Below, piece by piece: positions 34,072 to 44,780 of a DNA stretch of 45,778 nucleotides. Made by a program: the position numbers and the translations under genes. The notes below the pieces were generated by a model that made no database searches, was not told where the DNA came from, and saw only the letters and a list, made by a program, of their open reading frames with translations. The number at the start of each line of letters is the position of its first letter. Position 1 is the stretch's first letter. Source of the DNA: Rheinheimera sp. (lineage in GTDB: Bacteria > Pseudomonadota > Gammaproteobacteria > Enterobacterales > Alteromonadaceae); the NCBI GenBank assembly GCA_008015325.1, contig SSFI01000002.1, positions 1 through 45,778 of the forward strand, written 5' to 3'.

Positions 34072-35369
34072 GCAATCGCCTTTTTCTGCAATTTGGCGTA
34101 GAAGAAGCCGTCAGCCTGCGACTGGCCGGGCAATAACTGCCATGTGCTGGCGCTATGACTGTCACTCAGTGGCATAGCCTCTGCATCGGGCTGGGTGTCG
34201 AGAAAACGTTGGATTTGCAGCTGATTTTCATCTGGCAACACACTACAGGTGGCATACAGTAATACTCCGCCCGGTTTCAGCGTTGGCCAGACGGCGGCGA
34301 GAATTTGTTGCTGTAAAAGCGCCAGCGCGGCGATATCCGGTTTTTTGCGTAGCCAGCGAATATCCGGATGGCGGCGGATCACACCGGTAGCCGAGCAAGG
34401 TACGTCCAGCAGAATGCGATCAAACTGCTGACCATCCCACCACTCACCGGGCTCGGCCGCATCGGCAGCTTTAACCTGGGCTTCATGACCAAGCCGCGCC
34501 ATATTTTCGCGCACCCGCACCAGTCGCGCCGGGTCTTTATCCAGCGCCAACACTTGTGCTTCCGGCGCCAGCTCCAGCAAATGACCGGTTTTTCCGCCTG
34601 GCGCACAGCACGCATCCAGAATGCGTTCACCATTTTCCGGCGCCAGCAATACCGCCGCATATTGCGCGGCTAAATCCTGTACGGCAAAAAAGCCCCAGAC
34701 ATAACCGGGTAAAGTGGTGACGTCACAGGCTTTGTCGAGCAAAATGGCCTGTGGCATTTCAGCCACGGGCTGGCTGAATCCAATCTCCAGCGCCGTTAAA
34801 TCTGCAGTGAATTTCTCCACTGAACAGCGTTTGGTGTTCACGCGCAGCCATAGCGGCGCTTTTTGCTGATTGGCGGCGACAATCTCCAGCCACTGCTGCG
34901 GATAGGCCTGCTGCAGTGCCTGCACCAGCCAGGATGGGTGGTTGGTTTGCACTGAAAGGGGCGCGTCGGCGAATTCAAATAATTCCGGCTGGCGCTGCAC
35001 TGAACGTAATACACCGTTGATCAGTTTGGTCATCGACTGACCTTTTAAATAACGGGCGGCTTCGACGGTTTCGCCGACGGCGGCATGGTCTGGAATGCGT
35101 AAAAATTTCAGCTGGTAAATGCCGAGATAAATCAGAAACTGCAGCGGGCGCAGTTGTTTCACCAGTGGCTTGCTCATCAGTTGCTGGCAGACAAAATCCA
35201 GCTGCGGCAGCTGGCGCATCAGGCCAAAACACATTTCCTGCAACAGCGCTTTGTCTGCCGGATTGCTGAACAGCAGCTGGGCTTTGGGCAAGACGTCTGA
35301 CAACGATTTGCCCTGATCGACGACCTGGTAACACAAGGTTGCTGCGGTGGCGCGTAAGTTTGCCGTCAT
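34068..35369 (-). CDS. rsmB: 16S rRNA m5C967 methyltransferase RsmB
   Basis: RsmB methylates C967 of 16S rRNA using S-adenosylmethionine. The 433 residues (E. coli 429) have an N-terminal NusB-like RNA-binding domain (1-140) and a Rossmann methyltransferase domain. This carries [18 protein letters not shown] (about 246-263), [12 protein letters not shown] and the catalytic [18 protein letters not shown] (about 317-334). Four-base ATGA overlaps join it to fmt upstream and trkA downstream. Confidence 0.97.
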   Translation of the reverse strand: MTANLRATAATLCYQVVDQGKSLSDVLPKAQLLFSNPADKALLQEMCFGLMRQLPQLDFVCQQLMSKPLVKQLRPLQFLIYLGIYQLKFLRIPDHAAVGETVEAARYLKGQSMTKLINGVLRSVQRQPELFEFADAPLSVQTNHPSWLVQALQQAYPQQWLEIVAANQQKAPLWLRVNTKRCSVEKFTADLTALEIGFSQPVAEMPQAILLDKACDVTTLPGYVWGFFAVQDLAAQYAAVLLAPENGERILDACCAPGGKTGHLLELAPEAQVLALDKDPARLVRVRENMARLGHEAQVKAADAAEPGEWWDGQQFDRILLDVPCSATGVIRRHPDIRWLRKKPDIAALALLQQQILAAVWPTLKPGGVLLYATCSVLPDENQLQIQRFLDTQPDAEAMPLSDSHSASTWQLLPGQSQADGFFYAKLQKKAIA

Positions 35370-36328
35370 TGCGGTTGTTCCGCGCTAGCTTGCAGTTGCT
35401 GACCGGTCTGGAACCAATCGGCGCGGCCATTAAGAAAATCGACCACCGCCATGGCTTTTTTACCGGGTGGCTGCAGCTGTTCAAGCACCAGCAAACCGTC
35501 GGTCGTGCCAATCGCAATGCCTTTTTTATCGACCCTGACAACCTGACCCGGCTGAGCTGAGCCTGCTTCAACCCGGGCCTGCCAGATTTTTAGTTGCTGC
35601 GAGCCAAGTTGCAGGTAACTGACCGGCCATGGGTTAAAAGCACGGATCTCGCGCTCCAGTGCCACGGCGGCTTTGTTGAAATCGAGTTGTGCTTCTTCTT
35701 TGCTGAGTTTTTCGGCGTAGTTAGCGGCGTTGTCTTGCTGTGGCTGCGCTTTTGCCTGTAACGCGGGCAGGTCTTGCAGCGCGTCTGTCAGCGCTTTTGG
35801 GCCTATTACAGCCAGTTTTTCATACAGTGTCGCGCTGGTGTCGCTGGCTTCAATCGGTAGAGACGCAGTGCTCAGCATAGCGCCGGTATCTAGGCCGGCA
35901 TCCATTTGCATGATAGTGACGCCGGTCTCAAGGTCGCCAGCCCACAGTGCGCGCTGGATCGGTGCTGCACCGCGCCAGCGTGGTAATAAGGAGCCATGCA
36001 CATTGATACAACCCAGTTTTGGTGTATCCAGTACCACTTGTGGCAGGATCAGGCCATAAGCTACTACGACCATCAGGTCTGCCTCCAACGCGGCTAGCTG
36101 TTGCTGCGCCGGTGCTTTTTTCAGTGACTTGGGCTGAAACACCGGGATGTCATGTGCCATCGCCAGCTGTTTGACCGGACTGGCCTGTAACTGCTGGCCA
36201 CGGCCAGCCGGGCGGTCCGGCTGGGTGTAGACAGCGATCACCTGATGTTCAGAATCAAGCAGGGCCTGCAAATGGCGGGCGGCGAAATCCGGCGTGCCGG
36301 CAAAAATAATACGAAGCGGTGTGGTCAC
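35366..36328 (-). CDS. fmt: Methionyl-tRNA formyltransferase
   Basis: Fmt formylates initiator Met-tRNA using 10-formyltetrahydrofolate. The 320 residues (E. coli 315) show [14 protein letters not shown] at the start, [21 protein letters not shown] (about 108-128) with the active-site Asn-His, and [11 protein letters not shown]. The C-terminal tRNA-binding domain runs from about 205. It lies 11 bases after def. Confidence 0.97.
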   Translation of the reverse strand: MTTPLRIIFAGTPDFAARHLQALLDSEHQVIAVYTQPDRPAGRGQQLQASPVKQLAMAHDIPVFQPKSLKKAPAQQQLAALEADLMVVVAYGLILPQVVLDTPKLGCINVHGSLLPRWRGAAPIQRALWAGDLETGVTIMQMDAGLDTGAMLSTASLPIEASDTSATLYEKLAVIGPKALTDALQDLPALQAKAQPQQDNAANYAEKLSKEEAQLDFNKAAVALEREIRAFNPWPVSYLQLGSQQLKIWQARVEAGSAQPGQVVRVDKKGIAIGTTDGLLVLEQLQPPGKKAMAVVDFLNGRADWFQTGQQLQASAEQPQ

Positions 36329-36339
36329 GGAGATTCCTG

Positions 36340-36846
36340 TCAGGCTTTAGCGGCGCGGGCTTGTTTTTCCAGCTTTTTCTTAATGCGATCGCGTTTTAAC
36401 GGCGACAGATAATCGATAAACAGTTTGCCAACCAGATGGTCCAGCTCATGCTGCAGGCAGATCGCCAGCAAGCCATCGGCTTTGACTTCAAACCAGTTGC
36501 CGTCCAAATCTTGCGCTTTAAGCGTGATTTCTGCAGCCCGTTCGACGTTGGCGTAGTTTTGCGGTACCGACAAACAGCCTTCTTCGTAGGTGGTGTCGCC
36601 GCTTTTTTCGGTGATTTCCGGGTTGATAAAGATTTGTGGTTGGTTGCGCTCTTCTGATAAATCGATCACGACCACACGTTGATGAACATTGACTTGCGTC
36701 GCGGCCAAACCAATGCCATTTTCGGCGTACATGGTTTCCAGCATGTTTGCAACTAACTGACGTGTCTCGACATTTACTGTTGCTACGGGTTTGGCGATAG
36801 TCCGCAGACGTTCATCGGGATAATGTAAAACGGTTAAAACTGCCAT
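36340..36846 (-). CDS. def: Peptide deformylase
   Basis: Def removes the N-formyl group from nascent proteins. Starting at ATG 36846 gives 168 residues ([15 protein letters not shown]), matching the family; the longer frame to 36894 adds 16 non-conserved residues. The three metal/catalytic motifs are present: GIGLAATQ (about 45-52), EEGCLSVP (about 88-95) and QHELDHLVG (about 132-140). It is the first gene of the def-fmt-rsmB-trkA operon and is divergent from the LysM gene across a 132-base gap. Confidence 0.97.
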   Translation of the reverse strand: MAVLTVLHYPDERLRTIAKPVATVNVETRQLVANMLETMYAENGIGLAATQVNVHQRVVVIDLSEERNQPQIFINPEITEKSGDTTYEEGCLSVPQNYANVERAAEITLKAQDLDGNWFEVKADGLLAICLQHELDHLVGKLFIDYLSPLKRDRIKKKLEKQARAAKA

Positions 36847-36978
36847 GGCACCTACAAAATTATGCTTTGTGAATATATCTGTGTTATGGTTCAATTTTAG
36901 CCATTAAATCGCTGTAATAACAGCTTCCTATGCATTCTGTGCAATAATTACTGCAGTTCCGGGCCGAAGGAAACTGGC

Positions 36979-38124
36979 ATGCTGAAAACAATAACAAGCT
37001 CAATCGCCGCCCTGTTGTTCTGTCTGACGACAAACGCGTCAGCTGACATTCTCGCCATCAAACCAGATGCACCCAAGAGTTACACGGTCAAGCAAGGTGA
37101 CACGCTGTGGGACATCTCCGGTTTATATCTGCAGCAGCCCTGGCTGTGGCCACAGTTGTGGAAGCTCAATCCGCAGGTGGAAAACCCACATTTAATCTAT
37201 CCCGGCGACGTCCTGAGTCTGAGCTATGACAAAGACGGCAGGCCGGTGTTGACGGTCAATGGCAGCGCGCTGAAGGTGTCTCCATCAGACAGTGCTGCTG
37301 AACCGGGTCAGGGCATCCGCAAATTATCGCCACAAGCGCGCAAATCGCTGAAGAGTGTCAAAGCCGTCACAACGATTCCTTTGATGATGATCCGGCCGTT
37401 TCTGACCTACGAGCAGTCCTTGTCGGCGGAGCAGATTGACAGTTTGCCTTATGTGTTGGGCGCGGACGACCACGTCAAAAATGCCAGCCAGGGCCATATC
37501 CTTTATGTGCGCGGCCAGCTGCAACAAGACGCAGCCTACGGCATTTACCGCAAAGGCAAAGCTTATATTGACCCGGAATCTGAAGAAATTCTCGGTTACG
37601 AGACTATTCTGGTTGGCACCGCCCGGGCATTTCGCGCCGGCGGTACTGAAGCCAACACTCCGGCTTCAGTTGCGGTGCTGGATGTGAAACAAGAAATCCG
37701 TCAGGGCGACCGGTTATTACCGGCAGCAGACGGCCAGAGCCTGCCGGCGTTTTTCATGATGAGAAAACCGGAGCAACCGATTGCGGGTAGTATCATTGAT
37801 ACGACATCAGACCTGCGTGAATTTTCCAGCTGGGATATTGTTGTGCTGAATAAAGGCCAGCAGGATGGGGTCAAAGCTGGTTATATGTTCTCGATTTACC
37901 GGCAGTCACCGGCGGTTGTCGATTCCAGCCGTGGGCCTGTGTATATGTCGGATGCATCGAAGTATCAGAAAATTATGGGTGGTATCGACGGTGACCGCAT
38001 CGACATGCCCAAAGAGCAAATCGGTGAACTGATGGTGTTTAAAGTGGCGGAGCGCACCAGTTTTGCTATCGTCACTGGAACGAAAAAACCGATTCGGGTC
38101 GGCGACAGCATCGGCGACCTGTAA
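36979..38124 (+). CDS. Secreted LysM-domain protein
   Basis: The 381-residue protein has a signal peptide (to about residue 22, TNASA/DIL). One LysM peptidoglycan-binding motif follows: YTVKQGDTLWDISGLYLQQPWLWPQLWKLN to LIYPGDVLSL (about 35-80). The remaining 300 residues are a mostly beta region with no catalytic motif that I recognise. Proteins of this type sit between def and dprA in many Gammaproteobacteria. It probably binds the cell wall in the periplasm; its detailed role is not known to me. Confidence 0.88.
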   Translation: MLKTITSSIAALLFCLTTNASADILAIKPDAPKSYTVKQGDTLWDISGLYLQQPWLWPQLWKLNPQVENPHLIYPGDVLSLSYDKDGRPVLTVNGSALKVSPSDSAAEPGQGIRKLSPQARKSLKSVKAVTTIPLMMIRPFLTYEQSLSAEQIDSLPYVLGADDHVKNASQGHILYVRGQLQQDAAYGIYRKGKAYIDPESEEILGYETILVGTARAFRAGGTEANTPASVAVLDVKQEIRQGDRLLPAADGQSLPAFFMMRKPEQPIAGSIIDTTSDLREFSSWDIVVLNKGQQDGVKAGYMFSIYRQSPAVVDSSRGPVYMSDASKYQKIMGGIDGDRIDMPKEQIGELMVFKVAERTSFAIVTGTKKPIRVGDSIGDL

Positions 38125-38195
38125 CATGTCTTAATTAGTCCCTGTGGTTGCATCAGGCAACAACCGGGACATTATCTGGCCTATAGGGGGAGATC

Positions 38196-39284
38196 ATGGA
38201 CGATCTCATCTGCTGGCTGCGACTGATGGCTGTGCCCGGGCTTGATGCCTATGCATTGCAGCAAATCAGTCCGGCTTTTTCAGTCGCCGAGCTTTGTCAG
38301 GCATCCACCACCCAATTGCAACAGCTGGGCTTTTCCGCTGCTCACGCTCTGCATTTAACGCAATCCCAACGTAAAGCTGAACAAGCACTGCAATGGCTAC
38401 AAAGTGAAGCAGGACGCTGGTTTATCCCTTTTGCTGATCCACGCTATCCGCCGTTATTACGCGAAATCAAACATCCGCCTGTCGGTTTATTTGGCTGTGG
38501 CGCCCCGGCAGTTTTGCAAAAACCGCAGATAGCCATTGTTGGCAGTCGCAGACCCACACCGACCGGACGGCAAATTGCACTTGAGTTTGCCGCTGAGCTG
38601 GCAGCGCTCGGTTTCGTGATCACCAGCGGGATGGCTACTGGCATTGACGGTGCCGCGCATCAGGGCGCTTTACGGGCAAAAGGCGAGACTATCGCGGTGA
38701 TGGGGCACGGCTTATGTCACTTATACCCGCCGCAGCATCAGGCGCTGCAGCAACAAATCATGGCGCAGGGCGCTGTCGTGTCGGAGTTTTTGCCGCAACA
38801 ACATCCTAAAGCGGAGTTTTTCCCCATCCGGAATCGGATTGTAGTTGGGTTAAGTCTTGGCACTTTAGTAGTTGAGGCGGCAGAAAAAAGTGGCTCGCTG
38901 ATCAGTGCACATTACGCTGCTGAATATAGCCGCGACGTATTTGCTATCCCGGGTTCGATCCTTAATCCGCAAGCGGCGGGTTGTCATCAGCTTATTTTAC
39001 AAGGTGCTAAATTAACCCGCAGTGTGGCCGATATTCTGGAAGAGTTAGCACCGCTGCTTGCAGCAGATTTATTCAGCCATCCGGTTGAAAAAAATAGTTG
39101 TTTGCCACTCTTGTCCGACGAAGGCTTGTTAGCTAACGTAGGAGATGAGGCAACTGCAATAGACCTGATTGCAGATCGCGCAGCAATGCCGGTAGCCGAC
39201 GTAACCATAGCCCTGCAACAGCTTGAATTAACTGGCGCAGTGGCAGCCGTACCTGGTGGCTACATTCGAGTGAGGAGGGCCTAG
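38196..39284 (+). CDS. dprA: DNA-processing protein DprA (Smf)
   Basis: DprA binds incoming single-stranded DNA and loads RecA during natural transformation. The 362 residues contain an N-terminal SAM-like region, then the Rossmann-like core: [22 protein letters not shown] (about 115-136), [45 protein letters not shown] and [19 protein letters not shown] winged-helix-like DML1 region forms the tail. It starts 71 bases after the LysM gene and ends 2 bases before smg. Confidence 0.96.
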   Translation: MDDLICWLRLMAVPGLDAYALQQISPAFSVAELCQASTTQLQQLGFSAAHALHLTQSQRKAEQALQWLQSEAGRWFIPFADPRYPPLLREIKHPPVGLFGCGAPAVLQKPQIAIVGSRRPTPTGRQIALEFAAELAALGFVITSGMATGIDGAAHQGALRAKGETIAVMGHGLCHLYPPQHQALQQQIMAQGAVVSEFLPQQHPKAEFFPIRNRIVVGLSLGTLVVEAAEKSGSLISAHYAAEYSRDVFAIPGSILNPQAAGCHQLILQGAKLTRSVADILEELAPLLAADLFSHPVEKNSCLPLLSDEGLLANVGDEATAIDLIADRAAMPVADVTIALQQLELTGAVAAVPGGYIRVRRA

Positions 39285-39286
39285 TC

Positions 39287-39760
39287 ATGTTTGATATCCT
39301 CGTCTACCTGTTTGAGAATTACATCCACAACGAATCGGAAATTTACGTCAACCAGGCTGATTTGACCAAAGAACTGGTCAAAGCCGGATTTCATGATGAT
39401 GACATCTTCAAAGCCCTGCGCTGGCTGGAAAATTTATCCCAGCTGCAAGAGAGTCATGTAAAACCCTATTTAACCAAAACAACTTCTAACGCTTTACGTG
39501 TGTACACGCCGGAAGAGTTAAGAAAACTCGATGCTGAATGTCGTGGTTTTCTGATGTTTCTGGAGCAAATCAATGTGTTAGATTTACCGACCCGCGAAAT
39601 GGTATTGGACCGGGTGATGGATTTAGACAGCGCTGAAGTCAGTTTGGAAGATCTGAAATGGGTGGTATTAATGGTGTTGTTTAACGCACCAGGCCACGAA
39701 ACCGCTTATGCCCAAATGGAAGATTTGATTTTTGAAGAACCTACCGGGCTGCTGCATTAA
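39287..39760 (+). CDS. smg: Smg family protein (DUF494)
   Basis: A 157-residue cytoplasmic protein identical in size and start ([16 protein letters not shown]) to Smg of E. coli, ending in LLH. The family has no settled biochemical role but is consistently encoded next to dprA and a topoisomerase-like zinc-finger gene. It starts 2 bases after dprA and is followed by a terminator-like hairpin at 39793. Confidence 0.93.
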   Translation: MFDILVYLFENYIHNESEIYVNQADLTKELVKAGFHDDDIFKALRWLENLSQLQESHVKPYLTKTTSNALRVYTPEELRKLDAECRGFLMFLEQINVLDLPTREMVLDRVMDLDSAEVSLEDLKWVVLMVLFNAPGHETAYAQMEDLIFEEPTGLLH

Positions 39761-39792
39761 AGCGCAGCCCGCCTGCAAATATATGTTGATAA

Positions 39793-39814
39793 AACGCCGG
39801 TGTTTGCCGGCGTT
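39793..39814 (+). terminator. Terminator after smg
   Basis: AACGCCGG / CCGGCGTT arms (39793-39800, 39807-39814) with a six-base loop are followed by GCCTTTTC, a short T-tract. Confidence 0.65.
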
Positions 39815-39874
39815 GCCTTTTCTGTAGCCGTCTGTGCGATAATGCCGCACCTTCGACTGTCAACTGTTTGAGTT

Positions 39875-40414
39875 ATGACTGACCAACCTTTGTTTGCCAT
39901 TCCAGAACACAAACAAATCTGCCCATTGTGCCAGCATGAACTGGTAATGAAATCCGGCAAGCATGGGCCTTTCCTTGGCTGCAGCAATTATCCGGTCTGT
40001 AGTTACATTCAGAACCTGCATCCGCACGACAGCACTGTCGTCAAGCTGCTGGAAGACACGCCATGCCCGAGCTGTGGCTCGGCGCTGGCGGTTAAGAATG
40101 GCCGTTACGGTATGTTTATTGGGTGCAGCAATTTTCCTGCCTGTCATTTTATTGTGCATGAAGAGCCGGTGGTGGTTGAGGATGTGCACTGCCCACAGTG
40201 TCAAACCGGTAAGCTGGTCGAGCGCACCAGTAAATTCGGCAAAACCTTTTATGGTTGTGACCAATATCCAAAATGTGATTTTGTGCTGAATTTTAAGCCT
40301 GTCGCCGGCACCTGCCAAAGCTGTGGTTTTGGCCTGCTGGCGGAAAAACCGGGCGCGCATGGGGTCAAGTTAATCTGTGCCAGCCGTAAATGTCAGGCCG
40401 TGCAGTCAAGCTAA
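39875..40414 (+). CDS. yrdD: YrdD-type zinc-finger protein (topoisomerase I C-terminal-like)
   Basis: The 179-residue protein is built of repeated four-cysteine fingers like those at the C-terminus of topoisomerase I: CPLCQHEL...GCSNYPVCSY, CPSCGSAL...GCSNFPACHF, CPQCQTGK...GCDQYPKCDF and CQSCGFGL...ICASRKC. Each pairs CXXC with a second cysteine set and a KxGKxGxFxGCSxYPxC style core. No catalytic topoisomerase domain is present. The order dprA-smg-yrdD matches enterics. The function is probably single-stranded nucleic-acid binding. Confidence 0.9.
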   Translation: MTDQPLFAIPEHKQICPLCQHELVMKSGKHGPFLGCSNYPVCSYIQNLHPHDSTVVKLLEDTPCPSCGSALAVKNGRYGMFIGCSNFPACHFIVHEEPVVVEDVHCPQCQTGKLVERTSKFGKTFYGCDQYPKCDFVLNFKPVAGTCQSCGFGLLAEKPGAHGVKLICASRKCQAVQSS

Positions 40415-40438
40415 GTGAGTCGCGCTGAGTACCAAAAG

Positions 40439-40460
40439 CAAAGGCCCGTCCGGGCCTTTG
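40439..40460. terminator. Bidirectional terminator between yrdD and purK
   Basis: CAAAGGCCC and GGGCCTTTG (40439-40447, 40452-40460) form a nine-base stem with a four-base loop between the convergent yrdD and purK genes. Confidence 0.8.
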
Positions 40461-40487
40461 TTCATTGAGCAGCTTGAGTGCCTTGAA

Positions 40488-41642
40488 TTACCGGGCGCGT
40501 TCGCGCAATTTTGTTGCCATTTCAACGACTTCTGGGAAGCTGCTTTCAGGTAACAAAGAACTTAAAGCGCTGAACCTTTCCGACAATTCTTTGACCGTGG
40601 CGCCACAAATATTGATATGCCCCATTTTGCGGCCAGCCCGTTTTGCTTTGCCATACCAGTGCAGGTGACAGGATGGCAGGCTCAGCACCGCTGGATTGAC
40701 ATAGTCTTCGCCGAGAATATTTACCATCACCGTTGGGCGCACTAAGGCAGTGCTGCCCAGCGGCAAGCCACAGACTGCACGCAGGTGATTTTCAAACTGG
40801 CAGGTATCGGCACCTTGTTGTGTCCAGTGTCCTGAGTTATGCACGCGGGGCGCGATTTCGTTGACCAGCAACTGATTGCCAACATGGAAAAACTCCAGCG
40901 CCAGCACACCAACATATTGCAGTTGATTGGCCACAGCGTCGAACATTTGTTTGGCCTGTTGTTGCAAGGCTGATTCTGATGGCAGCGCCAGTGACACCGA
41001 CAACACACCATTGACATGGTGATTTTCCGTCAACGGATACACCACGGTATCGCCATGTGCATTACGTGCACCAACCAGACTGACTTCACGGTCAAACCGG
41101 ACAAACTGTTCGGCCACAATCGCCTGCGGTAAGCTGTTATCGGCACCAGCCATAAAGGCGGCGATATCAGCCCAGACTAATGCCGCGTCTTCCAAATGCT
41201 TTAAGCGCCACTGGCCTTTGCCGTCGTAACCGGCCAAGGCACTTTTCAACACCAATGGCAGACCGAGTTCATTGATCGCCAGCATGAACTCAGCCTCGGT
41301 CTGCACAATGCGGTAACCGGCATTGGCAACGCCTGCGGCATCCAGCAAAGCTTTTTCCTGCCGCCTATCACCACCGGCTTTGATAGCGGTGCTGTTCGGT
41401 TTGAATTTACCACTGGCTTCACACACCGCCTGTACCGGGTATGGAATATGTTCGAATTCTGAAGTGACTACATCTGCCGCAGCGACGGCCTGCTCCAGCG
41501 TGAGTGGATAGATTTCACCAGTCACCGGATGTTGTACTTTGGCTGAATTCACATCATAAGCGGTGACCTTCAGGTGCAGCGGCGCGCCGGCCAAAGCCAT
41601 CATTCGTGCCAGTTGCCCGGCTCCCATGACTAATACATTCAT
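40488..41642 (-). CDS. purK: N5-carboxyaminoimidazole ribonucleotide synthase PurK
   Basis: PurK uses ATP and bicarbonate to convert AIR to N5-CAIR in purine synthesis. The 384-residue ATP-grasp protein starts VLVMGAGQLARMMALAG, a Rossmann-like preATP domain. It has GYDGKGQW in the ATP-binding region (about 153-160), then VAEQFVRFDREVSLVG and NEIAPRVHNSGHWTQQGADTCQFENHLRAV (about 265-294). It overlaps purE by one base (TGATG), so translation is coupled. Confidence 0.97.
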   Translation of the reverse strand: MNVLVMGAGQLARMMALAGAPLHLKVTAYDVNSAKVQHPVTGEIYPLTLEQAVAAADVVTSEFEHIPYPVQAVCEASGKFKPNSTAIKAGGDRRQEKALLDAAGVANAGYRIVQTEAEFMLAINELGLPLVLKSALAGYDGKGQWRLKHLEDAALVWADIAAFMAGADNSLPQAIVAEQFVRFDREVSLVGARNAHGDTVVYPLTENHHVNGVLSVSLALPSESALQQQAKQMFDAVANQLQYVGVLALEFFHVGNQLLVNEIAPRVHNSGHWTQQGADTCQFENHLRAVCGLPLGSTALVRPTVMVNILGEDYVNPAVLSLPSCHLHWYGKAKRAGRKMGHINICGATVKELSERFSALSSLLPESSFPEVVEMATKLRERAR

Positions 41643-42130
41643 CAGAGTTCCTCGGCCGGGTTCGGGTGCGCCAGCACGGAGTCGGTTTGTTCTTTGCGGA
41701 ATGCATCGATTTTGGCCATTAAGCTATCGTCACTGGTCGCCAGAATTTGGGCGGCCAATAAACCGGCATTGGCTGCGCCTGCATCACCAATCGCCAAAGT
41801 GCCAACCGCAACCCCTTTTGGCATTTGTACAATGGAGAGTAAAGAATCGAGACCTTTTAATGCTTTAGATTGCACCGGCACGCCCAGTACCGGTAATGAC
41901 GTGAAGGCTGCAGCCATACCTGGCAGATGCGCGGCGCCGCCGGCACCGGCAATAATTACTTTTAAGCCGCGGCTGGCGGCGTTGCCGGCATATTCAGCGA
42001 GGAGGTGCGGGGTACGATGTGCAGAAACGACAGTGGTTTCATAAACGATGCCGAATTTGTCTAACATGTCTGCTGCGTTTTTCATGGTAGGCCAATCGGA
42101 TTTGGAGCCCATAATGATACCGACTTTCAT
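41642..42130 (-). CDS. purE: N5-CAIR mutase PurE
   Basis: PurE converts N5-CAIR to CAIR, the step after PurK. From ATG 42130 (GAGGAAA upstream) it has 162 residues; the longer frame to 42163 is not supported. The motifs are [13 protein letters not shown] (residues 4-16), [21 protein letters not shown] and [22 protein letters not shown], all typical of class I PurE that partners PurK. Confidence 0.97.
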   Translation of the reverse strand: MKVGIIMGSKSDWPTMKNAADMLDKFGIVYETTVVSAHRTPHLLAEYAGNAASRGLKVIIAGAGGAAHLPGMAAAFTSLPVLGVPVQSKALKGLDSLLSIVQMPKGVAVGTLAIGDAGAANAGLLAAQILATSDDSLMAKIDAFRKEQTDSVLAHPNPAEEL

Positions 42131-42237
42131 TGCTGTTTCCTCAAAACCGCCAGGTGCTGGCATAATAGGGCGCTATTATAGCCATCTGGCCGTGGCCAGG
42201 AAAATTTTTCACCAGTGTCTTCTGCCGGAAGCGCTAA

Positions 42238-43176
<939 letters not shown>

Positions 43177-43182
43177 GCTGGC

Positions 43183-43635
43183 TCAACGGGGCCGGCCCTG
43201 TTCATCCTGATTGATCATGTGGCTGGCCAGTTGTCCCAGGGCTTCGCTCAGGCCGCCGCGCAGTACCGGGTCAGCCACGACTTCAGCCAGCGCCTGGTTC
43301 ATACAAAACATCCACTGGTCGCGCAACGTCGGGTTGACAGTAAAAGGCATATGGCGGGCACGTAGCCGCGGGTGGCCGTATTTCTGTTCAAACAAACCTG
43401 GGCCGCCAAGCCAACCGGATAAAAACTCGAAGAATTTTTGCCGGATGATATCGAGTGGCAACGGATGGATGGCATAGAGTTCTGCCGCTTCTGGCGCTGT
43501 GGCCATGATATCGTAAAAGCGATTGGCCAGACGACGGGTTGCCTCTTCGCCACCGATCAGCTGATACGGGGTTTGTTGGGGTGTCGGATGTGCAGGATTT
43601 TTTGGTGACAACATTTGGATTAACTTCTTGAGCAT
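43183..43635 (-). CDS. Group II truncated haemoglobin
   Basis: The 150-residue protein from ATG 43635 has the 2-on-2 globin pattern. IGGEEATRRLANRFYDIM supplies helix A/B with a tyrosine at the B10-like position. FFEFLSGWLGGPGLFEQKYGHPRLRARHMPF includes the proximal histidine region, and RDQWMFCMNQAL carries the G8-like tryptophan that marks group II. Such proteins bind O2 or handle nitric oxide and peroxide. Longer starts at 43677 or 43728 exist but would run into aroE. Its start lies 15 bases from that of divergent aroE. The pairing with hemF links a haem protein with a haem-synthesis enzyme, though on opposite strands. Confidence 0.9.
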   Translation of the reverse strand: MLKKLIQMLSPKNPAHPTPQQTPYQLIGGEEATRRLANRFYDIMATAPEAAELYAIHPLPLDIIRQKFFEFLSGWLGGPGLFEQKYGHPRLRARHMPFTVNPTLRDQWMFCMNQALAEVVADPVLRGGLSEALGQLASHMINQDEQGRPR

Positions 43636-43650
43636 GATGGGAGCTTCTTT

Positions 43651-44466
43651 GTGGATCGATATGCTGTTTTTGGTCATCCGATAGGACATTCCAAATCGCC
43701 GCTGATCCATCGCTGGTTTGCTGAACAAACCGGCCAGGTTCTGACTTATGAGGCGATTTTAGCACCCCTCGATGGCTTTGCCGACAGCTGGCAACACTTT
43801 GTTGCTGAAGGTGGGCGGGGCGGCAATGTGACCGTGCCGTTTAAAGAGCAGGCTTTCGCGCTGGCTCAAGTGTTGAGTGAACGCGCGCAGCTGGCTGGAG
43901 CGGTGAACACTTTATACCTGGACCAGCAACAACGTCTGTGTGGTGACAATACCGACGGTGCCGGGTTGGTTGCCGATTTACTGCGTCAGGATGCTTTGCT
44001 TGAAGGCGCGAATGTGCTGCTGTTGGGCGCCGGTGGGGCCAGTCGCGGAGTGATGCAGCCATTACTGGACGCAGGTGTGGCGCATATTCATTTGGCAAAT
44101 CGCACTGTCAGTAAAGCTGAACAGATTGCGGCACTCTTTGATGCCCGGGTCAGCGCCGGCAGTTATGCCGAAGTGCCGAAACAACGCTGGCATTTATTGA
44201 TCAATGCGACGTCCAGTGGTTTACAAGGTGAACGCCCGCCATTACATGAACAACATCTTGAATACTGTCAGCTGGCCTACGACATGTTATATGGCGCTGA
44301 ACCGACGCCTTTTCTGCAGTGGTGCCATCAGCAAGGCGTGCCACAAACCTCCGATGGTTTAGGAATGCTGGTGTCGCAGGCGGCGGAAAGCTTTTATCTC
44401 TGGCGTGATGTGCGACCGGAAGTTGAGCCGGTATTAACGAAATTGCGGGAGCTGCTGCGCGGATGA
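43651..44466 (+). CDS. aroE: Shikimate dehydrogenase AroE
   Basis: AroE reduces 3-dehydroshikimate to shikimate with NADPH. The 271 residues (E. coli 272) start at a GTG preceded by GGGAG. YAVFGHPIGHSKSPLIH binds shikimate, NVTVPFKE carries the catalytic lysine, NTDGAGL follows, and VLLLGAGGASRGV binds NADP. The stop overlaps the yrdB start by four bases (ATGA). Confidence 0.97.
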   Translation: MDRYAVFGHPIGHSKSPLIHRWFAEQTGQVLTYEAILAPLDGFADSWQHFVAEGGRGGNVTVPFKEQAFALAQVLSERAQLAGAVNTLYLDQQQRLCGDNTDGAGLVADLLRQDALLEGANVLLLGAGGASRGVMQPLLDAGVAHIHLANRTVSKAEQIAALFDARVSAGSYAEVPKQRWHLLINATSSGLQGERPPLHEQHLEYCQLAYDMLYGAEPTPFLQWCHQQGVPQTSDGLGMLVSQAAESFYLWRDVRPEVEPVLTKLRELLRG

Positions 44467-44711
44467 ATCAGCAATTGATTTTTAATCACGATCATCAATT
44501 TGACGAAGCAGCTGTTGCAGTGCGCTGTTCAATTTTACAAGGTGGGCTGCGCAACACTGTTTATATCAGGATGCCTGAAGGCTGGACAGCTGATGCCTGG
44601 CTGGCACAAGTGCGCGAAGACAGCTTCTTTTGGGAAGACGAGATTGAGCTAGCGCTAAAAAAAGGTCAGCTCGACTCAGATGGCAACCTGTGGCTGGACG
44701 GTTCAGTCTGA
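44463..44711 (+). CDS. yrdB: DUF1488 family protein YrdB
   Basis: An 82-residue small acidic protein matching the DUF1488 family encoded after aroE in enterics and relatives. The pattern includes FDEAAVAVRCSI near residues 13-24 and a central FFWEDEIELALKKG. Function unknown. Translation is probably coupled to aroE. Confidence 0.88.
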   Translation: MNQQLIFNHDHQFDEAAVAVRCSILQGGLRNTVYIRMPEGWTADAWLAQVREDSFFWEDEIELALKKGQLDSDGNLWLDGSV

Positions 44712-44730
44712 AAAGCGGAAGTTCCGGCAT

Positions 44731-44775
44731 TGCCTCTATATAGTAGTGTCCTGATCTCTCTGGTATATAGAGGCA
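44731..44775. repeat. Perfect 12-bp inverted repeat between yrdB and yrdA
   Basis: TGCCTCTATATA (44731-44742) and TATATAGAGGCA (44764-44775) are exact complements around a 21-base loop, placed between the convergent ends of yrdB and yrdA. It may act as a bidirectional terminator, although its AT-rich stem tip and lack of T-tract are atypical. Confidence 0.65.
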
Positions 44776-44780
44776 GGCGT

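Noticed and set aside
34975-35571. 198-residue minus-strand ORF over rsmB/fmt
   Set aside because: Same strand but another frame of two well-supported genes; composition is an out-of-frame artefact.
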